Positions 42,103 through 51,400 of a DNA stretch of 64,000 nt are shown in pieces. Each line of letters begins with the position of its first letter. The first letter of the stretch is position 1. The translations under genes and the position numbers were made by a program. Under the pieces are notes generated by a model. The model saw nothing but the letters and a program-made list of their open reading frames with translations, made no database searches and was not told the DNA's origin. Origin of the DNA: Streptomyces sp. TRM68416 (lineage in GTDB: Bacteria; Actinomycetota; Actinomycetes; Streptomycetales; Streptomycetaceae); the NCBI RefSeq assembly GCF_014596915.1, contig NZ_JACVWU010000008.1:233690-297689 (forward strand). Reading direction: 5' to 3'.

Positions 42103-44430
42103 CTAGTCTTCCGCTTCGTAAGGGTCGGGCAGGGGATCTTCTGTGGCGTGAATACGAGAGTTCTTCACGGACGCCGTGAGTTCTTCAAGGACATAATTCC
42201 TGTTGCTGTCGCTCCACCCGGGAGCGTAGGCGTAGGATTCCGCCGGAATCAGCGCGTTGTCCTTGCCCATGAGCAGTGCTTCGTCGCGCAGGTCATCGGA
42301 TTTCTCCTTGAGTAGGTCGGTGCCCTTCTTGGCGTACTTCTCGGAGAGGTCGTCAATGCCGGTTCCCAGATAGGTTTCCACTGCACCGCCGACGTACTCC
42401 ACGGCCAGCGGGGCCAATACGGCAGCCGGCGCGAACCCCCCAGTAATGGCGGCAACACCACCACCAATAGCAACCCCCGCACCGAACTTGATCCACTCGG
42501 TCGTTTGGGCGACCTTTTTATTGTATTCCTCGGAGTCCTTCTCGAAATCCTTGTCGATTTGCCCCATGCGCGAGTAGTCGAGAATTCCGTGTGCCTCGCT
42601 GCCGATACGTAGGGCGGTCTTGGCGTCTGTGAGGTCGACCGGATCGATCTTTCCGGTGGTCGGCTCCGGGCCGGCAGCGTCCAGGACGCTCGCGGTGTAG
42701 AGACTCTGGGCTGCAGAGAGTTGGCCGTGCCCCTCTTCGCTCTGGGCAACGATACTCATGAAGTCGACGGTGTCTCCGCGAGTGAAGAGTAGTGCCGTGT
42801 CGTACTCCTCGCCGAATCGGGACCTGCCGTCCTTGTTGGCTCCGAACGGAGAGTTTTCGACTTCGTGCTCGGCGGTAGCGCTCTCTTGCTCCAGGGATCG
42901 ATTGAATTCATCGATGTACGCGGTGCCGATCTTGCTAAGACTGTCGGCGATTCCTTGCTCATGCATATGCTTGGGGTCGCTCCCGTAAAAGGAGACAACC
43001 TTCTGCATTACCTTGGCATTTTCCTCGGTTCGGGCGTCTCTCAATCCATCAGGAGCGGCGTCGTAAGCGTGACCTGTGGTTGCTGATTCGAGGGCGTGGC
43101 CGAGGCTGTCATAGCCGTACTTATTTCCGAAACCGTCCTCATAGGTGTCCCCGGGCCAGTCGCGCTCTTCCGTGAAGTACTTGAACGCGTCGACCTTCTT
43201 GTTGTCGCTTGGGTTGTCCGGGGTCAGGTCGATGCTGCTGTTGAAGAAGCTCGTGGACGCCTTGGCGTTGTGGCCGAGAGCTTCCATGAAACCGGCCATG
43301 GGGTCTCGTCCCAGGTCCTTTCCGTCCCAGTTCAGCCTGGGGGAAGGGGCGAGTCCTGAGCTCCATGCCTGACCTGGCTTGATTCGCCCGTCGTGGGTCA
43401 TCTTGTTTTCCGCTACGACAACGGCGTCACCGTAGGCGTTCAGAAATTTGGTATCGTAGCTTCCGTAACGCATGAGATTACTCATGACCTGGAAACCGTA
43501 AGCGGACGATCCGCGGCTTCTGATGACGTCGTCGCCGGACTTGATCACGTCCGATTTCCATTGCTCCATGGCTGGACTGTGGGAGTGCGTGGCGGCGGCG
43601 AGAGTCATACTCCAGTTCTTCTGGAGCTCTTTGATTTCCTCGCGGTTGTCAGATGCCAGATGAGAACCATCGCTGGCGTCTCCCATGTCCACCCAATAGC
43701 CAAGGTTCCCCTTGGCGCCCACTTCAAGGGCGAAGCGCTCGGCGAAGTACTGGTCGCCCTTGTTGTCCTTGAAGTACTTGTTCAGGCGATCGATCTCGGC
43801 TGCCGACGCGTCGTCGCCCTTTGCCGCGATCTTGGCGGCCGCCTTGGCGTCCTGGGCGTCCTGGGCCCTGCCGGCCTGCTTCAGTGAGTCGTAGTCGGTA
43901 CCGGAGAAGTTGTTCTTGTCCTTACCGACCAAGGTGCGCAGGGCGCGGGAGGCCACTTCGTCGGCGTCGTTGGCCCTGTCCAGGGCTGCCTTGATGTCGG
44001 CCCGCACCTTGTCGAAGTCGGCTTCCGTCGGCTCGGGTCCGTCGTAGTCCTTACTCCGACGATCCGGGTGTACCTGGTGGCTGACGGTTCCGTCCGCGTC
44101 GATGCGGATTCCCTTGCCGGGGGCATCCTCGACGACTTTAGTGAGGTTCTGCTTGGCTGTCTTGAACTCCGCGAGTGCGTCTCGGAGGATGTTCCGGATG
44201 CTCTCCGCCTCCGTGGCGGCGTCGCCGAATTCCTTCGCGGTCTTCTTCACGAAGGGCAGTGTGATGCCCGCGTTCTCGCCGGCCCAGTCGGCCTTCTCCG
44301 CCTTCTTGAGCATGCCGTTGCTCGCGCTCTCTTCGAGCGTCTGCAGTTTCTTGACGGTTTCAGTCCAGTCGTCCACGGCATTCTTGAGGCTGCCCAGGCG
44401 CGCGTGATAGAGCTGATTGAAGGTAACCAT
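42103..44430 (-). CDS. Large WXG-type putative type VII effector
   Basis: A 775-residue protein starting at the ATG at 44430 (GAGG upstream). Residues 1-110 are helical with a WXG-like turn, 'KADWAGENAGITLPFVKK', like the N-terminal targeting domains of LXG/WXG effectors. The central ~500 residues are charged and helical with scattered Trp and Tyr; I recognise no enzyme motif, though the protein resembles unnamed large WXG-containing Streptomyces proteins. Near residues 655-705 is a Gly/Ala-rich hydrophobic segment ('FGAGVAIGGGVAAITGGFAPAAVLAPLAVEYVGG'). Y-x-x-x-D/E motifs occur near the end ('NYVLEEL' and the terminal 'PYEAED'). The gene sits between a small helical protein (10 bases upstream) and a lipoprotein (1 base downstream). 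Confidence 0.75.
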   Translation of the reverse strand: MVTFNQLYHARLGSLKNAVDDWTETVKKLQTLEESASNGMLKKAEKADWAGENAGITLPFVKKTAKEFGDAATEAESIRNILRDALAEFKTAKQNLTKVVEDAPGKGIRIDADGTVSHQVHPDRRSKDYDGPEPTEADFDKVRADIKAALDRANDADEVASRALRTLVGKDKNNFSGTDYDSLKQAGRAQDAQDAKAAAKIAAKGDDASAAEIDRLNKYFKDNKGDQYFAERFALEVGAKGNLGYWVDMGDASDGSHLASDNREEIKELQKNWSMTLAAATHSHSPAMEQWKSDVIKSGDDVIRSRGSSAYGFQVMSNLMRYGSYDTKFLNAYGDAVVVAENKMTHDGRIKPGQAWSSGLAPSPRLNWDGKDLGRDPMAGFMEALGHNAKASTSFFNSSIDLTPDNPSDNKKVDAFKYFTEERDWPGDTYEDGFGNKYGYDSLGHALESATTGHAYDAAPDGLRDARTEENAKVMQKVVSFYGSDPKHMHEQGIADSLSKIGTAYIDEFNRSLEQESATAEHEVENSPFGANKDGRSRFGEEYDTALLFTRGDTVDFMSIVAQSEEGHGQLSAAQSLYTASVLDAAGPEPTTGKIDPVDLTDAKTALRIGSEAHGILDYSRMGQIDKDFEKDSEEYNKKVAQTTEWIKFGAGVAIGGGVAAITGGFAPAAVLAPLAVEYVGGAVETYLGTGIDDLSEKYAKKGTDLLKEKSDDLRDEALLMGKDNALIPAESYAYAPGWSDSNRNYVLEELTASVKNSRIHATEDPLPDPYEAED

Positions 44431-44440
44431 GGTCAAGGCC

Positions 44441-44872
44441 TCACTTGAAGTGCTTGTTGATCTGCTCGACCGATAGGTTGGTGGCGAGGAGTTCTTCGCG
44501 CTTTGCGTGTGTGGTGACTGTGTCTTCGAGGTGGTTGTGGATGTGTGCGCACGCACTGAGCAGAGCCTCTGCCTGAGAACGCCAGAGGTCCCATGCGGTC
44601 CACAGGGCCGATCCCGTTTTGAAGCCGTCCGAGTCGAGGGCGTCTGCCGCGGTGCCGGTCTCGGCTCCCGCGTGGAAGGCATCGGTCTCCAGGCTGTGAA
44701 AGAGCGACTGCGCGTCGTTTCCGACCGCCTTGAGGTCGGGAGACGTCACCGTGTAGTTGCTGCCACCGGCTCCGCCACCGCCTTCGGCGGGCAGCTGGTT
44801 GAGTTGCATGCTGCTCTGCTGGCGGGCCGCCGCCGTGCTGCGTGCCTGGCCCCACATCTCGTCGAACGACAC
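44441..44872 (-). CDS. Small helical ESX-associated protein (possible effector partner)
   Basis: A 143-residue protein, 'MSFDEMWGQARSTAAARQQ...', with a Gly-rich spacer near residues 31-38. Two helical segments follow ('LKAVGNDAQSLFHSLETDAF' and 'LWTAWDLWRSQAEALLSACAHIHNHLEDTV'). The overall form recalls EspC-like or LXG-partner (Lap-type) helical proteins, but similarity is too weak to name a family. It ends 10 bases before the effector-like gene. In known systems such a small upstream protein binds the effector N-terminus to build the export signal. Confidence 0.7.
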   Translation of the reverse strand: MSFDEMWGQARSTAAARQQSSMQLNQLPAEGGGGAGGSNYTVTSPDLKAVGNDAQSLFHSLETDAFHAGAETGTAADALDSDGFKTGSALWTAWDLWRSQAEALLSACAHIHNHLEDTVTTHAKREELLATNLSVEQINKHFK

Positions 44873-44925
44873 GTCGATCCCTTCGCGCTGTCACTGGTAA
44901 CTGATCGGTTGCGCCCTTTGGCTGC

Positions 44926-46332
44926 TCAGCGGTGATGGCCTGGGCCGGGTGCTCCCTCGGGTGGTGTGCCAGTGACGTGCCCCTGCGGCGGGCCGAGGGG
45001 CGGGTACTGCTGCTGGGGGGAGTACGGGGAGTAGGTGGGCGGCTGCGGCGCGGCGGGCGGTGCCTGCGCGGAGCGGCGGCGTCCGCGCACCCACGGCACG
45101 GCGATCGCCGCGCTGAGCAGTGCTGCGGCGCCGATTCCTGCGGCAATCCAGAGCGCGGTGTTGTCATCCTCGCTGGCGGCGGCCGATGCGGAGCCGTGCT
45201 TCTCCTCCCGGCGCGCTTCGCCGGGGCTTGGCGAGCTGTTGTGCTCGGAGGCGCCTGGAGAAGGGGACGGTGGGGCTGCAGCCGCCAGATCGGGGAGCGG
45301 GTACTCGTCGGCCGGCCCCGGATCGCCGGGGTTGCTGAGTGCGACTCGCGGGCGTACGACGCCGTAGCCGATGTAGTCCGTGCGCTCGTCGCCGTTCTTG
45401 GGCTTTCCTGCCGTATTCAACATGACCCGAAGCACCTGGTTGTTGGTCCAGTCCGGGTGCTTGGCCCAGATGAGGGCGGCAGACGCGGAGGCGATGGCCG
45501 TGGCGTCGCTCGTGCCGTTGCTTCGGCAGACCTGGGTTCCTTCATCAGTGCAGGCATGAATCATGTCGGTGCCAGGGGCCGCCAGGTCGACCTGCGGACC
45601 CGTCTGAGACATCGGGAGAGCCTTGGCGTCTTGGTCCGCTGCGCCCACACCTACGACGCCTGGGGTGGCCGCCGGATACTCGATCAGGTTGGCCTTATTA
45701 CCGCTGTTACCGACGGCAGCAAAGATCAACTTACCTTTGTCCAGGGCGTATCTCACCGCTGACGCGAGTTCAGGAGTCCCGACGTTTTGTCTGCCCGGTG
45801 CGTTGGAGCTTCCCATGGAGATGTTGATGATCCGAGCCGGGCTGTCGGCCGCATAGCGGATCGCTTGCGTCAGAACACGTGAGTACTCGGCCTTGCTGTC
45901 CACTTGGCCGAAGTCCTCAGTGGCATACCGCATCCGCACGGGAAGGATCTTCGCCCCGGGGGCGAGCCCGTACGAGCCGTCGAGTGAACCGCGAGCACCA
46001 GTCGCAGCGATGAGCGCGGCTATCCCGGTTCCGTGGCCTTCCAGGTCGGTGTGTTCGTCGCCGGACTGAGAGGAGTAGTCCTTGCCGTCGATGACTTGAC
46101 CTTTGAGGTCGGCCAGCGAGTCATCGACTCCCGAGTCAATGACCGCCACGGTGATGCCGCTCCCCGTGCTGGTCTCCCACATCTCATCGGCCTGCATGGC
46201 ATCGAGGTGCCACTGACGTGCCCGGACGGATTCCGCATGGGCGGGCGTGGCAGCAACGCCCACGAGCAGTACGCCGAGAGCGGCTGCCACAACCGGCAGG
46301 GGGCGCAGCCTTCGCTCGCTCCTGGTAAGCAT
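44926..46332 (-). CDS. Second mycosin-type S8 serine protease
   Basis: A 468-residue secreted protease. Signal peptide 'PLPVVAAALGVLLVGVAATPAHA' is followed by Asp in 'VAVIDSGVD', His in 'LEGHGTGIAALIAA' and Ser in 'NGTSDATAIASASAALIW', with oxyanion Asn in 'AAVGNSGN'. The Ser motif lacks the usual Pro (GTSxAxP). A Ser/Pro-rich linker, a membrane helix near residue 400 ('ALWIAAGIGAAALLSAAIAV') and a Pro-rich cytoplasmic tail end the protein. It differs clearly from the mycosin next to eccB. It lies inside the minus-strand operon between the PPE-like gene and the effector group, so it may process those substrates. Confidence 0.87.
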   Translation of the reverse strand: MLTRSERRLRPLPVVAAALGVLLVGVAATPAHAESVRARQWHLDAMQADEMWETSTGSGITVAVIDSGVDDSLADLKGQVIDGKDYSSQSGDEHTDLEGHGTGIAALIAATGARGSLDGSYGLAPGAKILPVRMRYATEDFGQVDSKAEYSRVLTQAIRYAADSPARIINISMGSSNAPGRQNVGTPELASAVRYALDKGKLIFAAVGNSGNKANLIEYPAATPGVVGVGAADQDAKALPMSQTGPQVDLAAPGTDMIHACTDEGTQVCRSNGTSDATAIASASAALIWAKHPDWTNNQVLRVMLNTAGKPKNGDERTDYIGYGVVRPRVALSNPGDPGPADEYPLPDLAAAAPPSPSPGASEHNSSPSPGEARREEKHGSASAAASEDDNTALWIAAGIGAAALLSAAIAVPWVRGRRRSAQAPPAAPQPPTYSPYSPQQQYPPLGPPQGHVTGTPPEGAPGPGHHR

Positions 46333-46362
46333 GTGCCTTCCTGAATGAGGGTTTGTCCGGGC

Positions 46363-47913
46363 TCAGCCGATGACCGGCGGAAGATTCCGGCGGTCATCGC
46401 GCACCCAGGTCTCTTCGTCCTCGGCGAGGTAATCCGGTCGCTGCCCCTGCCGGTCCTTGCGCCGGCTCGACGTGTGAGCCGATGAGGACGCAGCTCCCGT
46501 ACGGCCGGCTGCCGCGCCGCGTGATGGATCGGCTGCGTTGGACGACGGACGTACGAGACCTGACCCGCCCGGTGTGAACGGACGCCCGCCGGTGTGGCTC
46601 GGCTGAACCGGACGGTTACCGACGACTCCGCCGGCTTCCGATGCGAGTCGACGGTTGGTGGCCGGGTTGGTCACGTGCCCCGGCCCTCCTCCTGCCGGGA
46701 CTCCAGGCGTCATACCGCGCATCATCGGCGAACGACCCTGTAGGCCCTCTTTGCCGATGACCGTTCCGCCGGGGAGGCTGTTGGCCGATCGGCCGGGTGC
46801 GGATGCCACGGGCCGCCCTCCTGTAATACCGGTTTCACGCGGCATCCGAGGCGGGGCGCCTCCAGGAGGTGTCCCTGGCCCGGGCATGTGCGGAAGACGC
46901 GAAGACGACGGGGCACGCGCGGGGGAGGGCGGGGGTGTGGCACGGCCGCCATTGCTCATAGCGGGCGGGATCACGCCTGGCTGGCCGGGCGTGGAGAGGT
47001 CGCGGTGGGGTCCGCCTGTCGGTGGCGTACTGGAAGGCGCGGTGCCAGGGTTTGACGACTGCGGAAGCACGCCCACGCTGTCGATTTCCATCGCAGCCGA
47101 CCGGGATGGAGGCACCTGCTGGCTGCCAAGTCCTGGTGTGGCGTGTTGAGCGGCGGCCTGCGCTCCTGGATATGTCGTGTCGCGCGCTGTGAGGTCGTGA
47201 CGGGCTGCGGCGTAGGCCGCCGCGGACGTTGTGGAAGAGCCGGTGGAACCGAGCGAAACACTCTGGCTGGTCCCCCCACGCCACTCCTTGGATCCGAGAT
47301 GGTCTGCCGGCGGTGAAAACGTAGGCGGCGTCACGCTGTTCACCTGCTGCACCGAGTACTCGTACGTCTGCGCCAGCTTCCGCATCTGCTGTACGGCCTC
47401 GGCCCGTGCAGCCTCGATCCGTGTCTGTGCCGCCGTCGCGTCCGACTGGGCGGTCTGTGCCAGCTTCCGGGCGTCCGGATCGTTGCGGGCACCAGGATCC
47501 TGAGCCGCCGCAAGCGTCTTGCGCGCATCGCTGAGGGCGGACTGGGCCTGCGTCGTCTCCGAGGTGTCGGGCATCGCCGCCTTCGCTTCGGTGATGGCCT
47601 GCGACACCGTGGCCATCCACCGCGAGGCCACCTCGGAGTACTGGCCGAGTCGAAGGGTGGCGCTCGCGGTCTGCCCGCCCCAGTCGCGGAAGGCATCACC
47701 GCCCTCGCCCTGCCACTCCAAGCCCTTGACATGCTTCATGAGGTCGTCGCCGATCTTGGTGATCGTCGAGGCCGCCTTGGAGAGCTTGACGGCGAGGTGG
47801 GACGCGCTCTCCGCGCTGGCGGATTCGAGCAGCGCCGCCAACTGCTCGTGCGTCATGGACTCGAAATCCGAGCGGGCCAGTCTCGGTTTGCGCCGCTTCG
47901 GCTGCTCACTCAT
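46363..47913 (-). CDS. PPE-like WXG protein with Pro-rich tail
   Basis: A 516-residue protein. Residues 1-200 are helical, with a WXG-type turn 'LEWQGEGGDAFRDWGG' near residue 68 and long Ala/Gln-rich helices. The middle is rich in Pro, Gly and Ser and probably unstructured. The end is conserved-looking: 'RPDYLAEDEETWVRDDRRNLPPVIG', containing Y-x-x-x-D. The layout resembles mycobacterial PPE or EspB-type substrates. The upstream gene's stop shares one base with this start (TGATG), so the two products are made together, as PE/PPE pairs are. Confidence 0.75.
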   Translation of the reverse strand: MSEQPKRRKPRLARSDFESMTHEQLAALLESASAESASHLAVKLSKAASTITKIGDDLMKHVKGLEWQGEGGDAFRDWGGQTASATLRLGQYSEVASRWMATVSQAITEAKAAMPDTSETTQAQSALSDARKTLAAAQDPGARNDPDARKLAQTAQSDATAAQTRIEAARAEAVQQMRKLAQTYEYSVQQVNSVTPPTFSPPADHLGSKEWRGGTSQSVSLGSTGSSTTSAAAYAAARHDLTARDTTYPGAQAAAQHATPGLGSQQVPPSRSAAMEIDSVGVLPQSSNPGTAPSSTPPTGGPHRDLSTPGQPGVIPPAMSNGGRATPPPSPARAPSSSRLPHMPGPGTPPGGAPPRMPRETGITGGRPVASAPGRSANSLPGGTVIGKEGLQGRSPMMRGMTPGVPAGGGPGHVTNPATNRRLASEAGGVVGNRPVQPSHTGGRPFTPGGSGLVRPSSNAADPSRGAAAGRTGAASSSAHTSSRRKDRQGQRPDYLAEDEETWVRDDRRNLPPVIG

Positions 47914-48428
47914 CAGTAGACGTCCCCCTCGTCGGCTCCGGACTCGGCCTTTGACGGAGGAGTCCCGCCCCGCTCCACGTACGGATCCCGCCCCACCACG
48001 TAGTACTTCTCGGCCTCCGCGTTCACTTCCTTCATCCGAGCCCGAATGTCCTCGTCCAGATTCTCGTATCCGACCCGAGACGCCTGCACCGCCAGCCCCA
48101 TCGCTTCGATCTGCGTGCCGAGCGCCTTCGAGAGGTTCTCCAACTCGTCGTGGACGATGGCGTACGAGTCGTAGAGGAACTGTGCTTCCTTGAAGTCGGC
48201 GGAGCCCAGATGGGCTCGGGTCAGGCGGTCCGCGCCGACCTTGCCCGGCGCGGCCTCCGACGTGTCGAGCTCTGTCAGCAGCTGGTCGACGCGCTTTTTG
48301 AACTCCTTCATGGCGTTGTGCTGGATATCCAACGCCATTGCGGGATTTACATGGGCCAACGTGTCGAAGGCCTTGCCCGTGTCCGGCACCCCGTCTCCCG
48401 CACCGCTGCCGCCCCCGCTCGAACCCAC
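47913..48428 (-). CDS. PE-like helical protein paired with the PPE-like gene
   Basis: A 171-residue protein starting with GTG after GGGGAGG. The Gly/Ser-rich first 15 residues are followed by a helical hairpin ('MALDIQHNAMKEFKKRVDQLLTELD' and 'FKEAQFLYDSYAIVHDELENLSKALGTQIEAMGLAVQ') and a Y-x-x-x-D motif in 'VGYENLDEDI'. Size, position before a WXG/PPE-like gene and the signal motif suggest a PE-like partner. It begins 61 bases after eccC and its stop overlaps the next start by one base. Confidence 0.7.
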   Translation of the reverse strand: MGSSGGGSGAGDGVPDTGKAFDTLAHVNPAMALDIQHNAMKEFKKRVDQLLTELDTSEAAPGKVGADRLTRAHLGSADFKEAQFLYDSYAIVHDELENLSKALGTQIEAMGLAVQASRVGYENLDEDIRARMKEVNAEAEKYYVVGRDPYVERGGTPPSKAESGADEGDVY

Positions 48429-48489
48429 CTCAGCAGCCTCCCCGTTCAGCCGAGCTCATTCAACTTCAGTCAAAACCAGACCAGTCACT

Positions 48490-51400
48490 CTAATGCCGTT
48501 GCGGAAGCAAGCCCACCTGGACAAGCGGTGTCCCGCGCTTTCGCGACACGAACACGCCACGCCCCGGTGGCATGGGCCGTGCCCGGACGTTTCCGAGGAT
48601 GTCGCCCTCGGTCGGATCGCCCGACAGGATGACTCCCTGCGCGCCCAGTTCCTTGACTCGCTGCATGAAGGACTCGTACATGGCACGTGAGGCTCCGGCC
48701 GCACTCCGCGCGATGATGAACTTGACGCCCACATCGCGCGCGAAGGGCAGTTGTTCCACCAATTGCGACAGCGGATTGCCCGAGTTGGTGGCGACCAGCT
48801 CGTAGTCGTCGATGATGACGAACAGCTGCGGTCCGCTCCACCAGCTGCGGTCGCGCAACTGCTGTGGAGTGATGTCCGGCTTGGGCGCGCGCATCTCCAT
48901 GAACTGGCGGATGGCGTCCATGTGCACCTGCATGGCCGACGCCATGGGTGCGTACTCCAGGAGATGCTCCTCGGGGACTGCCTCCAGCATCGTTCGCCGG
49001 TAGTCGCCTACGACGATCCTCGCCTCGGCCGGCGTGTAGCGCTCGGCGATCTGCTTCGCGATCAGGCGCAGCAGGTTCGTCTTTCCGGACTCGCTCTCAC
49101 CGAAGACGAGGAGGAACGGGTCCGTGTCGAAGTCGATGTAGACCGGCTCCAGGTCGGCCTCGTCGATGCCGATCGCGATGCCGTACTGGGGGAACTCGAA
49201 CCCCTTGGGGAGCTGGTCGGCGGGCAGCTTGCGCGGCAGGAGACGTACGGTCGGGGCTGCAGGGCCCTGCCAGTTGCCCTTCACGGCCTGCACGAGCTGG
49301 GCCGTGGCATCCGCCAGGTCATCGGCGTTCGAGGCCGAGTCAATGCGCGGGAGCGCCGTCATGAAGTGCAGCTTCTCCGGCACCTGCCCCCGGCCCGGTA
49401 CCCCGGTCGGCACGTTCGTCGCGACCTTGCGGTCGAACTCGGAGTCCATGGCGTCGCCGAGACGCAGTTCCAGACGGCCGAGAATCTGATCCTTGAGCAC
49501 GGACCGCACTTCCATGTAGCGGGATGCGGACAGCACGACGTGGATGCCGTAGCCCAGACCCCGACCCGCGATGTCATTCACGACACCTTCGAGGCCTTCG
49601 TTGTCATTGCGGAAGTTGCCCCAGCCGTCGATGACCAGGAAGACATCGCCCCACGCCTCGCCGGGCAGTTCTCCCGCCGCGCGGCGCCGACGGTACGTGG
49701 TGATGGAGTCGATGCCGTGCGTGCGGAAGAACTGTTCGCGGCGATTGAGAACGCCCGCGACCTCCGCGACCGTACGCCGGACCCGCTCGGGGTCCAATCG
49801 CGACGCCACGCCACCCACATGCGGGAGGTCGGCCACGGAAGCAAGGCCTCCGCCACCGAAGTCCAGACAGTAGAACTGCACTTCGTACGGGGTGTGCGTC
49901 AACGCGAAGGACGCGACCAACGTGCGCAGGAACGTGGACTTGCCCGACTGCGGGCCACCGACCACCATCATGTGGCCCGCGGCGGCGGAGAAGTCCTGGT
50001 ACAGGACTTCCCGTTTCTGCTCGAAGGGCTTGTCGACCAGGCCCAGGGGGACCGTCAGGCCACCGAGCCGGGTGTACTCGGAAGCGTGGACACCGCGGTC
50101 GGCGGAGACACTCAAGGCCGGCAGCAGTTGGTCCAGCGTCGGTGCCTGGTCCAGCGGCGGAAGCCATACCTGGTGCGCCGGTACGCCCTGTCCCTCCAGC
50201 CGCTGCACAATGACGTCCAGCACGGTGTCGGCCAACGCGTCGTCGTCCGGCCGTTGCGCGGGGACCCGCACCTGTCCGGGATCCGGCGCCGCGTAGACCA
50301 CGGGGACCGGCGTTGCCGTGAACAGTGCGGGCCGACGCTCGATGGACATCCTGCTCTGGGCGACCTCGGGGGTGCCCGCGCGGTAAGTCCCGGACACGTA
50401 CGCCGCCTTGAAGCGGACCATTTCGTCCGTGCCGAACTTCAGGTACCCGGAACCAGGCACGGACGGCAGGTGGTACGCGTCGGGCACACCCAGTGCCGCC
50501 CGCGATTCAGCGGCTGAGAACGTCCGCAGACCGATCCGGTACGACAGATACGTGTCCAGTCCCCGGAGCCGGCCCTCCTCCAGGCGCTGCGAGGCGAGCA
50601 GCAGGTGGACGCCCAGAGAACGGCCGATGCGGCCGATCTGGATGAACATGTCGATGAAATCCGGCTTTGCCGTGAGGAGTTCGCTGAACTCGTCGATCAC
50701 GAGGACGAGGGACGCCAGGGGCTCCAGGGGCGCACCGGCGGCGCGCGCCTTCTCGTAGTCGTGGATGTTGGCGTAGTTGCCGGCCGAGCGCAGCAGCTCC
50801 TGACGGCGTTGCAGCTCGCCGCGGATCGCGTCGCCCATGCGGTCGACGAGGGTCAGGTCGTCGGCGAGGTTGGTGATCACTGCTGCGACGTGCGGCATTT
50901 GCGACATGCCGGCGAAGGTGGCGCCGCCCTTGAAGTCGGCGAGGACGAAGTTCAGCGTCTCCGAGGAGTGGGTGACCGCCAGTCCCAGCACAAGCGTGCG
51001 CAGCAGCTCGGACTTTCCGGAACCGGTCGCGCCCACGCACAGACCGTGCGGGCCCATGCCGTCCTGGGCGGCCTCCTTCAGATCCAGCATCACGGGCTGG
51101 CCGTCCTCGCCGACACCGATCGGTACGCGCAGCCGCTCCGGGGTCGAACGAGGCCTCCACGAGCGTGTGACATCCACCGACGCGGCGTCTCCCAGGCCCA
51201 GCAAGTCGGTGAAGTCCAGGTTGGCGAGCAGCGGTTCGTCGTCGTCCCCGCCGTTGCCCATGCGCAGCGGCGCGAGCTGCCGGGCGAGCGCCTCGGCGGC
51301 CGGCAGGGACAGCCCGTCGGCGACGCCCTCGTAGGCGATGCCCCCGCCCGAGTCCAGCCAGAGCCGCTCCGGCCGTACGACGACGGAGAGGTCCCCGCGC

